Assembly: GCF_013179555.1 (NCBI RefSeq)
Contig: NZ_JABMCR010000006.1
Coordinates: 1 to 43,993, forward strand
Direction: 5' to 3'
DNA: 43,993 nucleotides
DNA from: Bacillus haikouensis
GTDB taxonomy: Bacteria > Bacillota > Bacilli > Bacillales > Bacillaceae_B
Made by a program: the position numbers and the translations under genes. The number at the start of each line of letters is the position of its first letter. Positions within the stretch are counted from its first letter, which is position 1. This document shows positions 1 to 8,781 of this stretch, in pieces. The notes under the pieces were generated by a model that saw nothing but the letters and a program-made list of their open reading frames with translations, had not been told where the DNA came from and searched no databases.

Positions 1-811
1 TCCAGCCAATGAAACTCATCATTCTCCCTGTTTTCCCTTCATCTCTTCGGTAAGAGAAAAATTCGCTGCTGCATGAAGAACAATAACCAGAAGTATGGAT
101 TTGTCTATCATTTAATCCCCGTTGAAGCAAAAGAAGTTTATTCACTTTCTTTAAATCCAAATGATATTGACCTTCTTCTTTTAAATTATAGGGCATGTCG
201 TTCCCATCTTCTAGTACTTTTTTTACTCGTTTCATCACTCTGTCATCCACTACATAACAATCTTTACAAATGGAAGGTCCAATCACCACGTCAATATCCG
301 ATATACTTGAACCTTCGCCCTGGAATTTCGTCAGCATTGCCGGACCAATTTCATCTACTGTTCCCTTCCAACCCGCATGAGCGACTCCCATTAGGCCATT
401 CTTTCTATCAAGGAAATACAGGGGGACACAGTCTGCATAGCACATTGTCAACAACAGATTCTTGTGAGCGGTAAGAAATCCATCCGTATCTTTAATACTT
501 GTAGAGTAAGACGTACTGCCCATTCCTTTATCTGAAGGAGTAACTTTATGGATCCGGCTGCCATGAGTCTGTTCTGCTGCTACCCAATTATCCAGCGGGA
601 GCTGCAGCAAATCGGCAATTTCCGCACGGTTCTTGATCACATTTGCCTGCTTATCGCCAACATGCAGCCCCATATTCAGAGAATCAAAGCAGCCGTTACT
701 TTCTCCACCGTTCCTTGTAGTAAAACCTGCTGTCAAACCAGGGAATTCTTCAGTCCAATTCTTAATTGAATAATATGATTCAGATTCTCTATAAAAAGGC
801 TCAATAGACAC
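1..811 (-). CDS. ylmD: Purine nucleoside phosphorylase/laccase-domain protein YlmD (PgeF family), 3' end cut by window edge
   Basis: Reading the minus strand from a GTG at 811 gives 270 open codons running off the left edge, so the C-terminus is missing by only a few residues. The GTG is preceded by GAAGGAG at good spacing. Family signatures are visible: QTHGS, CYADCVPL, HAGWKGT and a C-terminal CSSCSSEFFSYRRD segment. The Cys and His residues form the active-site zinc ligands known in the YfiH/PgeF family, cytosolic enzymes reported to act on purine nucleosides and first described as multicopper oxidases. It lies 58 bp downstream of ylmC, in the same order as in B. subtilis, and is probably cotranscribed with it. 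Identity is confident; the physiological substrate is known only from the family. Confidence 0.93.
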   Translation of the reverse strand, partial: MSIEPFYRESESYYSIKNWTEEFPGLTAGFTTRNGGESNGCFDSLNMGLHVGDKQANVIKNRAEIADLLQLPLDNWVAAEQTHGSRIHKVTPSDKGMGSTSYSTSIKDTDGFLTAHKNLLLTMCYADCVPLYFLDRKNGLMGVAHAGWKGTVDEIGPAMLTKFQGEGSSISDIDVVIGPSICKDCYVVDDRVMKRVKKVLEDGNDMPYNLKEEGQYHLDLKKVNKLLLLQRGLNDRQIHTSGYCSSCSSEFFSYRRDEGKTGRMMSFIGW

Positions 812-869
812 AATTGAATCTCCTTCGTTTTCTATAAGTGTACCACAGAAACTGAATATTCGTCATTTA

Positions 870-1151
870 TCAAGAAGATTCTTTAGGTTCTTCGAGCTGC
901 CCTTGTATAAAATGACTATCTTTATGTCGAACCAGTATGACATCTTCACCGATTTTCACGATGCTTTTCCATGGTATGACAATATCCTCATCTTTTCCAA
1001 AGAACCCCAATAACTTACCGCCTCCACCGATGACGATGGCTTCAATCCTGCCCGTATCAAGATTGATTTCAATATCCCCGATATTCCCTAACTTCTTTCC
1101 ATCCGAAATGTTGACGACATCTTTTATTTGAAACTCAGAAATACGAACCAC
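870..1151 (-). CDS. ylmC: PRC-barrel protein of the YlmC/YmxH family
   Basis: A 93-aa protein made almost entirely of one PRC-barrel-like beta domain (RISEFQIKDVVNISDGKKLG, then GDIEINLDTGRIEAIVI and a PWKSIVKIGEDVILV ending). I chose the GTG at 1151 over an upstream in-frame start at 1208 because AGGAGGG sits 6 nt before it and the size then fits B. subtilis YlmC/YmxH (about 80-90 aa). The family is common in spore formers, often next to sigG, but has no firm biochemical role. B. subtilis has ylmA between sigG and ylmC; here it is absent. A CATATAAT element lies upstream (about 1212-1219), but I see no convincing -35 partner. Confidence 0.9.
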   Translation of the reverse strand: MVRISEFQIKDVVNISDGKKLGNIGDIEINLDTGRIEAIVIGGGGKLLGFFGKDEDIVIPWKSIVKIGEDVILVRHKDSHFIQGQLEEPKESS

Positions 1152-1225
1152 AAGAATCCCTCCTGCACGCTTGCCCTCAGGCTTTTTATTAGGCAGCATT
1201 TTTTGCATAATACTATATTATATGC

Positions 1226-1269
1226 AGCAATAAGAAAGGCAGACCCTGGATTTAAGGATCTGCCTTTCT
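1226..1269 (-). terminator. Probable intrinsic terminator after sigG
   Basis: Arms AGAAAGGCAGA (1233-1243) and TCTGCCTTTCT (1259-1269) pair perfectly over 11 bp, and further CCT/AGG pairs tighten the loop. It lies just downstream of the sigG stop. The U tract on the minus strand is short (TTTCTTATT), so some read-through into ylmC is possible. Confidence 0.6.
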
Positions 1270-1313
1270 GCTCGATATAGGGGAAGAATTTTTTCTTCTT
1301 ACGCCCTTTTCAC

Positions 1314-2090
1314 TTACTGAATGTTTTTATTCATTTGTTTTATGGCTGCTTTTTCTAATCTGGATACTTGAGCTTGTGAAATCCCTATTTCGTCAGCAAC
1401 TTCCATTTGTGTCTTCCCTTGGAAAAAGCGTTTGCTTATAATCAGCTTTTCCCTGTCATTCAATCTTCTCATTCCTTCTTGTAACGCAATCTCTTCGATC
1501 CAATGGAAGTCGCGGTTACGTTCATCGCTAAGCTGATCCATAACGAAAATAGGATCCCCGCCATCGTTATAAATAGGCTCGAACAAAGAAACCGGATCCT
1601 GGATCGCATCCAAGGCAAAAACAATCTCTTCATGCGGGACATCCAGTACCTTTGCAATTTCTTCAGCAGTCGGTTCCTTGGAGGTTTCGCCCATCAGCTT
1701 TTCTCTTACTTGTAAAGCTTTATAAGCAATGTCACGCAAAGAGCGCGATACGCGAATGGGGTTGTTGTCACGCAAGTAACGGCGTATCTCTCCAATGATC
1801 ATAGGTACTGCATAGGTGGAGAATCGCACATTTTGACCCAAGTCAAAGTTGTCAATCGATTTCATTAATCCGATACACCCGACTTGAAACAAGTCATCAA
1901 CATACTCACCACGGTTGTTAAAGCGTTGAATTACACTTAGTACGAGGCGTAAATTTCCATTAACAAGCTTCTCTCTTGCGGATATGTCGCCTGCTTGCAT
2001 TTGTTTGAACAATACTCTCATTTCATCATTCTTCAACACTGGTAATTTGGAAGTATCTACACCACAAATCTCTACTTTATTACGTGTCAT
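1314..2090 (-). CDS. sigG: RNA polymerase sporulation sigma factor SigG (late forespore)
   Basis: A 258-aa sigma-70 family protein, nearly identical in length and sequence to B. subtilis SigG. It begins MTRNKVEICGVDTSKLPVLK. Region 2 is visible as NLRLVLSVIQRF through DLFQVGCIGLMKSIDNFD and FSTYAVPMIIGEIRRYLRD. Region 4 ends in the helix-turn-helix GKTQMEVADEIGISQAQVSRLE. Sigma-G directs late forespore transcription (spore protection, DNA repair and germination genes). The ATG at 2090 is preferred over an in-frame start at 2129 because GGAGGGGAAAGA precedes it and it matches known SigG. It lies downstream of spoIIGA-sigE and has its own sigma-F-like promoter. Confidence 0.98.
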   Translation of the reverse strand: MTRNKVEICGVDTSKLPVLKNDEMRVLFKQMQAGDISAREKLVNGNLRLVLSVIQRFNNRGEYVDDLFQVGCIGLMKSIDNFDLGQNVRFSTYAVPMIIGEIRRYLRDNNPIRVSRSLRDIAYKALQVREKLMGETSKEPTAEEIAKVLDVPHEEIVFALDAIQDPVSLFEPIYNDGGDPIFVMDQLSDERNRDFHWIEEIALQEGMRRLNDREKLIISKRFFQGKTQMEVADEIGISQAQVSRLEKAAIKQMNKNIQ

Positions 2091-2126
2091 TCTTTCCCCT
2101 CCTTGCAGGAGCTGTTGTACAAAATT

Positions 2127-2155
2127 CATTATTTCCTTGAGGAGGAAAAATATGC
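2127..2155 (-). promoter_or_regulatory. Sigma-F-type promoter of sigG
   Basis: On the minus strand GCATA (2151-2155) is followed after 14 nt by GGAAATAATG (2127-2136). These match the sigma-F consensus (GYATA ... GGnnAnAnTr) at about the right spacing. The expected start is about 30 nt before the sigG ATG. Known biology: sigG is first transcribed by sigma-F in the forespore. Confidence 0.75.
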
Positions 2156-2240
2156 ATTTCTTTCTGTCGATTTATGGTTGAGTTCCGGCCAACCCCTTAC
2201 AAAATCTAGAAAAAATCACTGAAATTTTTTTGTTAATATA

Positions 2241-2280
2241 AAAAAACACGCTGATCTTTTTATAAAAAGATCAGCATGTT
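2241..2280 (-). terminator. Intrinsic terminator after sigE
   Basis: A perfect hairpin, GCTGATCTTTTT paired with AAAAAGATCAGC (2250-2275), is followed on the minus strand by GTGTTTTTTTA. It lies immediately after the sigE stop and should reduce read-through of the spoIIG operon into sigG. Confidence 0.85.
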
Positions 2281-2282
2281 AT

Positions 2283-3002
2283 TTACACCATTTTATTAAA
2301 TTCTTTCTTTAGTCTTTTAATGATCCTTTTTTCCAGCCTCGAGATATAGGATTGGGAGATCCCCAGCATATCCGCGACATCTTTTTGAGTCTTCTCTTCT
2401 TCGCCCATCAGACCGAATCTCAGCTCCATAATTTGTTTCTCTCGCTCTGAAAGCTGGTGAAGAGCGTTGAATAACAACTTTTTATCCACGGTCGCCTCCA
2501 AATCTTTCGTAATGATGTCTTCATCCGTTCCAAGAACATCTGAAAGCAGCAATTCATTTCCATCCCAGTCTATATTCAATGGTTCATCAAATGAAACTTC
2601 AGAGCGAATTTTGTTGTTTCTTCTAAGATACATAAGGATTTCATTTTCTATACACCTTGAAGCATAAGTGGCCAATTTGATCTTCTTCTCTGGATTGAAG
2701 GTGTTAACCGCTTTGATTAAGCCAATTGTACCGATACTGATGAGGTCTTCAATGTTGATACCCGTGTTCTCGAATTTCCTTGCGATATATACGACCAGCC
2801 TAAGGTTTCGTTCTATAAGAAGTGAACGTGCTGCTTTATCTCCTTTTGGCAGTTTGTTAAGAAGTACTTCTTCCTCTTCTTTGGTCAGGGGAGGAGGGAG
2901 TGCTTCACTGCCTCCTATGTAATAAATTTCATCCGTCTTGATTCCAAGTTTGATTAATAATTTATACCATAAATATAAAAACTTCATTTTTAATTTTTTC
3001 AC
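2283..3002 (-). CDS. sigE: RNA polymerase sporulation sigma factor SigE (pro-sigma-E, mother cell)
   Basis: A 239-aa protein starting at a GTG with GGGGGAG upstream. The N-terminal basic/hydrophobic pro-sequence ([20 protein letters not shown]) ends near DEIYYIGG, the known processing region around residues 27-29, where SpoIIGA cleaves to activate sigma-E in the mother cell. Region 2 ([49 protein letters not shown]) and the C-terminal helix-turn-helix ([18 protein letters not shown]) are intact. It lies 53 bp downstream of its protease gene spoIIGA, in one operon driven by the Spo0A-type promoter near 4051-4084. Confidence 0.98.
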   Translation of the reverse strand: MKKLKMKFLYLWYKLLIKLGIKTDEIYYIGGSEALPPPLTKEEEEVLLNKLPKGDKAARSLLIERNLRLVVYIARKFENTGINIEDLISIGTIGLIKAVNTFNPEKKIKLATYASRCIENEILMYLRRNNKIRSEVSFDEPLNIDWDGNELLLSDVLGTDEDIITKDLEATVDKKLLFNALHQLSEREKQIMELRFGLMGEEEKTQKDVADMLGISQSYISRLEKRIIKRLKKEFNKMV

Positions 3003-3055
3003 CGTTGCTCCCCCTTCTATTTCTTAAGAATGTGAGTATAGTAGTAGTAATTGAA

Positions 3056-3979
3056 CTATGAAACATTCTGCACCGGTTTCCCTGAAGCCATTCTGGGATG
3101 AACGATTGCTTCGAAGCTGTCATCAGCCGAAAGAGGCTCCTGTCTGAAAACGATCAACCCGTCGGAAGACCAGGAGGATTCTTGGTCTTTTAATGTAATG
3201 GAATCTGGCTTGATCGCAGCCAACAGCTGACTTTTCCTGCCAACTGACTTGGCAGGTACGATTCTTAATCTGTCTGACCACTCTGGCTCGAGGTTTTTTT
3301 TCCCTGAGAAGATTTCATCAGCTTCTTCACATAAAATTTTCACCACATCAGGAATTGTATCTTGCAAAGATGAAATGGATACAACCATTACAGGAACCTT
3401 TGATATAGGATCCTGAAGCTGGTTTCCGCTGTCCACAAGGCCTTTAACATGAAATTCAAATTCTCCAATCTTAATGACTACTTCAACAAGTTGATCATAT
3501 TGGATTTTCACGTATTCCACGCTATCCATCCGTCCTTTGGAAAAGTACCATGCAATAGGTAATGCCAGCATGACAAATACCCAGCTGATGGGATCTCCAA
3601 ATCCCTTGATACTTGCCAATAGTACAGTTGTTTCCGCCCCGGGATCAAACGTAAGGAAGTAATGAGCACCTATGAGGATGCCCCCTGTTAAAAAGGTGAC
3701 AAAATAAAACATTAGAAGATTTGTAAGGTAGTATCGTAACCTTTTATACCCAAAAGCCGAATAGACCATGACCAATGAAAACAGCAGTTTAATTAACGGA
3801 TTTCCAACTATATAGGCAAAAGGAGAAAAGGAAAGAATTATAATGGCAGAACCAATCAAACTTCCTATTGCTATTCTCCAAAGAACCAATCGTCTCTTGA
3901 GGATCAATCCTGTCAGCCATAGCAATATAAAATCCACACATACATTCAACAACCAGATGACATCTAAATATAAGGCCAA
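3056..3979 (-). CDS. spoIIGA: Sigma-E processing membrane aspartic peptidase SpoIIGA
   Basis: 307 aa. The N-terminal half (about residues 1-145) is strongly hydrophobic, with about five membrane spans. The C-terminal half is a soluble aspartic-protease domain with the signature GLVDSGNQL. The catalytic Asp is residue 183, the same position as in B. subtilis SpoIIGA. It sits in the septal membrane and, once activated by forespore SpoIIR, removes the pro-sequence of sigma-E. It is the first gene of the spoIIGA-sigE operon, and an AGGAGGGGAGC-type ribosome-binding site precedes the ATG. B. subtilis has the protease gene bpr between ftsZ and spoIIGA; here the two are neighbours with no gene between them. 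Confidence 0.97.
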   Translation of the reverse strand: MALYLDVIWLLNVCVDFILLWLTGLILKRRLVLWRIAIGSLIGSAIIILSFSPFAYIVGNPLIKLLFSLVMVYSAFGYKRLRYYLTNLLMFYFVTFLTGGILIGAHYFLTFDPGAETTVLLASIKGFGDPISWVFVMLALPIAWYFSKGRMDSVEYVKIQYDQLVEVVIKIGEFEFHVKGLVDSGNQLQDPISKVPVMVVSISSLQDTIPDVVKILCEEADEIFSGKKNLEPEWSDRLRIVPAKSVGRKSQLLAAIKPDSITLKDQESSWSSDGLIVFRQEPLSADDSFEAIVHPRMASGKPVQNVS

Positions 3980-4050
3980 TCGCTCCCCTCCTTTTTAAAC
4001 TTCACCTAGTTTGTGTACTGTTATAGTTGAAAACTGTATGACTTATACGA

Positions 4051-4084
4051 AGTATATCGTACATACCCTCTAAAAGTTTGTCAC
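4051..4084 (-). promoter_or_regulatory. spoIIG promoter (sigma-A, 22-bp spacer, Spo0A-type)
   Basis: On the minus strand GTGACA (4079-4084) and TATACT (4051-4056) are separated by exactly 22 bp. That abnormal spacing is the hallmark of the B. subtilis spoIIG promoter, which needs Spo0A~P. GTGACAAA at the -35 also resembles a 0A-box half. The transcript leader before spoIIGA would be about 65 nt. The rest of the 346-bp ftsZ-spoIIGA gap holds only this promoter and the ftsZ terminator. Spo0A boxes upstream cannot be fixed confidently by eye. Confidence 0.72.
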
Positions 4085-4229
4085 TTTATGTATGCCATCG
4101 AAGAAAACTTTTAGAAGATATGAACGAAATATGTCACAAATATTTTAGAGTCTAAAAAGGTGAATCTTTTACTCTGGATCCATTTAATCAGACAGCATAC
4201 CTACTTGCGATATACAGTAAAATCAATAC

Positions 4230-4259
4230 AAAAAAGACCCCGATAAAGGGGTCTTTTTT
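4230..4259 (-). terminator. Intrinsic terminator of the ftsA-ftsZ operon
   Basis: AAAAAAGACCCC (4230-4241, ending just before the GATAAA loop) pairs with GGGGTCTTTTTT. A-rich and U-rich flanks make it bidirectional. It lies about 65 bp past the ftsZ stop and before the spoIIG promoter. Confidence 0.88.
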
Positions 4260-4325
4260 GTGAAATAATTTAAATCTGATCGAACACGCAAGAGATTAGT
4301 TAAACGCAAATGTAACTAACCCATA

Positions 4326-5483
4326 TTATCTTCTGCGGTTACGGTTACGCAGGAAGGTTGGGATATCCAATGTATCTTCTGCCCCCTGGTTGTTGGATGA
4401 AGAGCGTACAGGTTCCTGCTGCTGCGGTTCTTCACGTTTCTGTTCACGTTTAACCTGCTGCTGGGTCGGTGCAGGGTTGGGCTTGACACCGCCAAATGTA
4501 GGACGGGTCTGCTTTGGAGGCTGAATGACTTCTTCGTTAAAGCCTGTTGCAATAACAGTAACTACGATATCGTCTTTTAGGTCTTCATTGATGACTGATC
4601 CGAAAATCATGTTTACATCCTGGTCTGAAGCTGAAGCAACAATATCTGCGGCTTCCTGAACTTCATACAAACTAAGGCTTGTACCACCAGTAATGTTCAT
4701 CAAGACACCCTGTGCCCCATCAATTGATGTTTCAAGTAATGGACTTGAAACAGCTTTCTTGGCAGCTTCTGCTGCGCGATTTTCACCTGATGCTGCACCT
4801 ATTCCCATTAAAGCGGAGCCTTTGTTGGACATAATGGTTTTGACATCTGCAAAGTCAAGGTTGATTAAACCAGGTGTTGCGATTAAGTCTGAGATGCCTT
4901 GTACACCTTGTCTGAGTACGTTATCCGCTTCCCTGAAGGCTTCAAGCATCGGAGTGCTCTTGTCAACGATTTCAAGCAGTCGATCGTTAGGGATAACGAT
5001 AAGAGTATCTACCCCTTCTTTCATTGCAGCAATACCGCCGCTTGCCTGATTTGAACGCTTGCGTCCTTCAAATGTAAATGGACGTGTCACCACACCAACA
5101 GTCAATGCTCCTATTTCACGGGCAATCTGAGCGATGACAGGGGCCGCTCCAGTGCCTGTTCCGCCGCCCATACCAGCGGTTACGAAGACCATATCTGCTC
5201 CTCTTAAAGCTTCTTCGATTTGTTCTTTGCTTTCTTCTGCAGCTTTTTTACCAACTTCAGGATTGGCACCTGCGCCAAGTCCTCTTGTCAGTTTCCCGCC
5301 GATTTGCATCTTTATCTCTGCTTTTGAGAGATTAAGAGCTTGTGCGTCTGTATTAACGGCGATGAATTCAACACCCTGGACACCGTGCTCGATCATCCGA
5401 TTGACAGCGTTGTTTCCTCCACCACCGACACCGATAACTTTTATTGTCGCTAATGAATCTAAATTTGTATCAAACTCCAACAT
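4326..5483 (-). CDS. ftsZ: Cell division GTPase FtsZ
   Basis: 385 aa, the normal Bacillus length. The tubulin signature GGGTGTG is at residues 106-112, and the catalytic T7-loop NLDFAD at about 208-213 completes GTP hydrolysis between subunits. After a Gln/Pro/Arg-rich linker (about 316-368) the conserved C-terminal peptide [13 protein letters not shown] binds FtsA, SepF and other partners. It polymerises into the cytoplasmic Z-ring. The start has TTAGGAGGATTTGTC before the ATG. It follows ftsA by 40 bp in one operon and is the last gene before a strong terminator. Confidence 0.99.
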   Translation of the reverse strand: MLEFDTNLDSLATIKVIGVGGGGNNAVNRMIEHGVQGVEFIAVNTDAQALNLSKAEIKMQIGGKLTRGLGAGANPEVGKKAAEESKEQIEEALRGADMVFVTAGMGGGTGTGAAPVIAQIAREIGALTVGVVTRPFTFEGRKRSNQASGGIAAMKEGVDTLIVIPNDRLLEIVDKSTPMLEAFREADNVLRQGVQGISDLIATPGLINLDFADVKTIMSNKGSALMGIGAASGENRAAEAAKKAVSSPLLETSIDGAQGVLMNITGGTSLSLYEVQEAADIVASASDQDVNMIFGSVINEDLKDDIVVTVIATGFNEEVIQPPKQTRPTFGGVKPNPAPTQQQVKREQKREEPQQQEPVRSSSNNQGAEDTLDIPTFLRNRNRRR

Positions 5484-5523
5484 GACAAATCCTCCTAACT
5501 CGTCGAATCAATGGATTCCTTAT

Positions 5524-6822
5524 TTATTCAAAGAAGTATCCAAAGAACTTTTTCACTTTTGTCATCGCCTTATCATCTTCATGCGTCTCTTCTGCTGCTT
5601 TTGCCGGCTTTGGTTTCTTATTCGTTTGTTTTGACTGTCTTTTTTCAGCTGTATCGACCGGGACAGGTTCAGCACTAACGTTTTTACCTTGTAATCTTGC
5701 ATTCTTTTGAGAATACTTTATCAAACCGACTGCAGTGGTATATTGTGGTTCCCTGACTCCAATATAATCCGGAATGGCTACCCGGACCCTATTCTGAAAA
5801 ACAATTTGTGCTAATTCTAACACACCTGGAAGGTTCACTACACCACCTGTCAATACATATCCGCCTGGCAGGTCTCTAATTCCCATTCTCTTAAGCTCAT
5901 GACTGATGAGATCCAGGATTTCCTCCAGCCTTGCTTCTATGATATCAGAAATTTCTAATTGATTAAATTGTTGGTGTTGATCACTGCCGATGATCGGAAC
6001 ACTGAACACTTCATCTTCGGAAGCATGATCGTAATAAGCATGTCCATATTTGGTTTTTATCTTTTCGGCATCCTCTGTAGAAGTTCTTAGGCCGATGGAT
6101 AAATCCTTTGTTATATGCTCTCCACCTACTGGCAGGACTGTAGTCGCTCTTAAATGACCTTGTTCGAAAACGGCGATGGTCGTTGAGCCTCCGCCGATGT
6201 CGATTAAAGCAGCACCGAGATTCTTCTCGTCTTTTGACAATGCGACAGATCCGGCTGCCAGCGGCTGCAATACAATATCCACAATTTCGAGTCCTGCTTT
6301 TTCAACACAACGCAAAGTATTATGTAATATCGTCTTAGATCCTGTAATAATGGTGCCTTCCATTTCAAGGCGGACCCCTATCATCCCTCTCGGGTCTGTT
6401 ATTTCATCCAGACCGTCAACAATGAACTGTCTGGGGATCACATTGATGATTTCTCTTTCAGGCGGGATAGAGACAACTTGTGCTGCATCCATCACCCTCA
6501 GAACGTCTTCATCCCCAATTTCGCGATTTTCGCTTGAAACGGCGACTACACCGTGACAATTTTGAAGTGAAACATGGTTTCCTGTTATACCAACGATAAC
6601 CTGGTTTATGGATAAACCGACCATTCTTTCCGCTTGCTCCACTGCCTTCTTAATCGTATGAACAGTTTCGTCTATATCTACAATGGAACCCTTTCTGATT
6701 CCTTCTGATTCTACATTCCCTACACCGATAATGTTCAAGGAATCATTTGACATTTCACCAATGATCACTTTCACTGTGGACGTACCGATGTCTAGGCTAA
6801 CGTAAATTTCATTGCTGTTCAC
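5524..6822 (-). CDS. ftsA: Cell division actin-like protein FtsA
   Basis: 432 aa starting at GTG with AGGAGGTG 8 nt upstream. Actin/Hsp70-type ATPase motifs are visible: phosphate 1 [13 protein letters not shown] near the N-terminus, phosphate 2 [15 protein letters not shown] at about residue 205, and the adenosine motif [12 protein letters not shown] at about 326. A charged linker leads to the C-terminal amphipathic membrane-targeting helix ([11 protein letters not shown]). FtsA tethers FtsZ to the membrane and recruits the divisome. A sigma-H-type promoter and a palindrome lie directly upstream, which fits the known boost of ftsAZ at sporulation onset. Confidence 0.99.
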   Translation of the reverse strand: MNSNEIYVSLDIGTSTVKVIIGEMSNDSLNIIGVGNVESEGIRKGSIVDIDETVHTIKKAVEQAERMVGLSINQVIVGITGNHVSLQNCHGVVAVSSENREIGDEDVLRVMDAAQVVSIPPEREIINVIPRQFIVDGLDEITDPRGMIGVRLEMEGTIITGSKTILHNTLRCVEKAGLEIVDIVLQPLAAGSVALSKDEKNLGAALIDIGGGSTTIAVFEQGHLRATTVLPVGGEHITKDLSIGLRTSTEDAEKIKTKYGHAYYDHASEDEVFSVPIIGSDQHQQFNQLEISDIIEARLEEILDLISHELKRMGIRDLPGGYVLTGGVVNLPGVLELAQIVFQNRVRVAIPDYIGVREPQYTTAVGLIKYSQKNARLQGKNVSAEPVPVDTAEKRQSKQTNKKPKPAKAAEETHEDDKAMTKVKKFFGYFFE

Positions 6823-6886
6823 TCTATGGCACCTCCTTAAAGAATGTTAATGAGAACAACAATCCTAGATAGTCTCAATTCTAAGT

Positions 6887-6903
6887 ATATCTTATTAAGA
6901 TAT
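6887..6903. promoter_or_regulatory. 17-nt perfect palindrome at the ftsA transcription start region
   Basis: ATATCTTA-T-TAAGATAT is a perfect 8+1+8 inverted repeat placed at, and just downstream of, the sigma-H-like -10 of ftsA. Its position over the expected start site suggests a protein-binding operator. It is too short and AT-rich, and has no U tract, to be a terminator. No regulator is identified. Confidence 0.45.
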
Positions 6904-6927
6904 TCGTCGTAACAAAAACGATTTCCT
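6902..6927 (-). promoter_or_regulatory. Sigma-H-type promoter of ftsA-ftsZ
   Basis: On the minus strand AGGAAAT (6921-6927) and GACGAAT (6902-6908) are separated by 12 nt. They match the sigma-H consensus AGGAwWW / RnnGAAT completely. In B. subtilis, ftsAZ has a sigma-H promoter that increases FtsZ at the start of sporulation. The -35 overlaps the 3' end region of sbp. Confidence 0.75.
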
Positions 6928-6936
6928 TTTAAAATT

Positions 6937-7299
6937 CTAATTTTTTTCTCTTTTTTCTTGATTACTTGTCCAATTGCTTATAAGTATCCTTCTTATCACT
7001 GCTATGTTTTGGAATAACCTCACTCCAAAAGCAAAGACAGCTGCCAAATATAAGTCTACACCAAGATGGACACCTAGAAAAGCTAAACTTGCTGCTAGTA
7101 AAATATTAAAAAAGAATCCCGAAACAAAGACTTTATCATCGTAAATATTTTGGAGGTGAGCACGGATTCCGCCAAACAGCGTATCCAGGGCTGCCAGAAC
7201 TGCAATCGATAAATAATTCGAGTATTCATCTGGAATTCTAATATCAGTAAGAAGGCCCAGGAAGACCCCTACTAGCAACCCTAAAACGGGAAGCCACAT
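6937..7299 (-). CDS. sbp: Small basic membrane protein Sbp
   Basis: A 120-aa integral membrane protein of the small basic family, beginning MWLPVLGLLVGVFLGLLTD. It has three or four hydrophobic segments and a charged tail (SNWTSNQEKREKN). The ATG at 7299 is chosen over an in-frame start at 7377 because it gives the usual length and starts 1 nt after the ylxX stop, with GAGGAGGTAAC upstream. The gene is conserved between the ylxW/ylxX pair and ftsA in Bacillus and has no defined biochemical role. Confidence 0.92.
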   Translation of the reverse strand: MWLPVLGLLVGVFLGLLTDIRIPDEYSNYLSIAVLAALDTLFGGIRAHLQNIYDDKVFVSGFFFNILLAASLAFLGVHLGVDLYLAAVFAFGVRLFQNIAVIRRILISNWTSNQEKREKN

Positions 7300-7300
7300 A

Positions 7301-8029
7301 TTATCCGTTACCTCCTCTTTCACTGACAGGTTCCATATAGCGGACACGGATTGTATCATCATATGATGGCAGAACAACCTCTTCCATCGGTTTTGAAATG
7401 GATACCCTGAGATTATCGATAAAGAAATCCTCTACGGATTGTGATACCTGCATTCGATTGTACAATTTTTTGGCCGTTTCAAGATCCTTCGTCAATACTC
7501 TTACCTCGAACGGAATCTTGGTGATGGAATATCCATCTACATTTGTTTCTCCATTAATATCCCGGATAACCGAGGTATTGATCAAACGACGACCATCAAT
7601 CGAGATGTCCATGGCATCATATTGGTTTAATTCATTGACCATCCTTTCGAGGAGCTGCGGGGATACACTATGTACTTTTTCACCAAGCAATATCTCTTCC
7701 ATCGCCGGTTCGACCGTAAGAATCAGACCGGTTCCTTTTTTCTCGGTCAAACCCGCTTCCGTCTTCAGTTCCTCTAATGTTTGTTTCAGTGCCTGCTCGG
7801 GACTTTCCTTTCTCTCTGATTCATATGTTTCAAGCTTTTCTTCTACTGCTCTCATTTCATCAAGCAGACTTGAATTCAATTCTTTCTCTTTAAGAAGGGC
7901 ATCTCTTAGTTCCCAAATGTCTCTCGTATCACGGACAACAGGTTCCTTGACTGTCTGGAATTGAATCGCAATCATGAAACCAATGATAATAGTGATAACC
8001 GTAAAACTCGCTTTAAGCTTGTTGTCCAT
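7301..8029 (-). CDS. ylxX: DUF881 family protein YlxX
   Basis: 242 aa. There is one N-terminal membrane span (about residues 8-25), then a coiled-coil stretch rich in Glu/Leu/Lys (about 38-95), then the DUF881 domain (LILTVEPAMEEIL, VNELNQYDAMDISIDGRRLI, YSITKIPFEVRVLT). The protein is expected to face the outside of the membrane. It is the second of two adjacent DUF881 genes, an arrangement conserved in Bacillus between divIB and sbp. Function is unknown; the context suggests division or wall synthesis. Confidence 0.92.
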   Translation of the reverse strand: MDNKLKASFTVITIIIGFMIAIQFQTVKEPVVRDTRDIWELRDALLKEKELNSSLLDEMRAVEEKLETYESERKESPEQALKQTLEELKTEAGLTEKKGTGLILTVEPAMEEILLGEKVHSVSPQLLERMVNELNQYDAMDISIDGRRLINTSVIRDINGETNVDGYSITKIPFEVRVLTKDLETAKKLYNRMQVSQSVEDFFIDNLRVSISKPMEEVVLPSYDDTIRVRYMEPVSERGGNG

Positions 8030-8079
8030 TCCCTTTCACCTTGCTTTCCAATCACTTTCCTTTTATTGGAGTGCAAACT

Positions 8080-8781
8080 TTATGACTCACCGATCAGCGG
8101 TTCTAAAACAATATCCGTTTTCTTTTCGAGGGAGAATTCGATATTATCATTCACCAATTGATCTTTAACCCCACCTGTTATGTTCATGGCAGAAGAGAGT
8201 ACTTCCGGATCCCCGATAGCTGTAATTTCAAATGGAGCCGGGTATTCAATTCCGTCGATTTGTATGACCGGCCCATGACACAGTACATAAGAATCATGTT
8301 TCAGCCTCTGCCCATTTATGGAAACGGCAGAAGCTCCGGCAATATACAATTCATTGATTACCTTGAAAATATGGTGTTCATGAACAATATAATTGTTTGC
8401 GTTATCTTCATTCGGTTTATAGTCGGCATCTGAAAGCTTTACTTTCACTCCCGGACCTTTGACCTTGGTTTTCCCTAAATACATGCGGTATTTTTCCGCT
8501 TCCTCAGCAAGATTAAAATAGATCTGCTTCTCTTTTGAGAATTCTTTTTCAATGTCGACTACTTTTTCTTGTTTCTCATAGAGCTGTTCCTGCAGATTAT
8601 TATTCTTTTGCTGCTGCTCCAGTATTTGATCTCTCAACTCTTCTTCCTGTTTCCATTGACCATTACTTCGATTTCCCAGTCCTGATTCTTCTGAATTGGC
8701 AAGACTGTATGAAAAAGCAAGGATGAAACCGAGCACAAGGCTTACGAGTGAGAGGACAACTTGTTTACCTTTCACTTTCAT
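8080..8781 (-). CDS. ylxW: DUF881 family protein YlxW
   Basis: 233 aa with the ATG at 8781 (MKVKGKQVVLSL), chosen over an in-frame start at 8817 because AAGGAG precedes it and the size fits B. subtilis YlxW. It has an N-terminal membrane anchor (about 7-27), a Gln/Glu-rich coiled coil (about 40-85) and the DUF881 domain (VKLSDADYKPNEDNANNYIV, AGASAVSINGQRL, YPAPFEITAIGDP). It overlaps the end of divIB by 17 nt, so translation is probably coupled. It is paralogous to the next gene, ylxX. Confidence 0.92.
   Translation of the reverse strand: MKVKGKQVVLSLVSLVLGFILAFSYSLANSEESGLGNRSNGQWKQEEELRDQILEQQQKNNNLQEQLYEKQEKVVDIEKEFSKEKQIYFNLAEEAEKYRMYLGKTKVKGPGVKVKLSDADYKPNEDNANNYIVHEHHIFKVINELYIAGASAVSINGQRLKHDSYVLCHGPVIQIDGIEYPAPFEITAIGDPEVLSSAMNITGGVKDQLVNDNIEFSLEKKTDIVLEPLIGES

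Noticed and set aside
73-769. Two plus-strand ORFs (133 and 73 codons) at the left end
   Set aside because: They are antisense to the truncated ylmD coding sequence, which has clear family motifs on the minus strand.
5134-5634. Long plus-strand ORF opposite ftsZ/ftsA
   Set aside because: Shadow of the strongly coding minus strand; no ribosome-binding site and Pro/Ser-rich nonsense composition.
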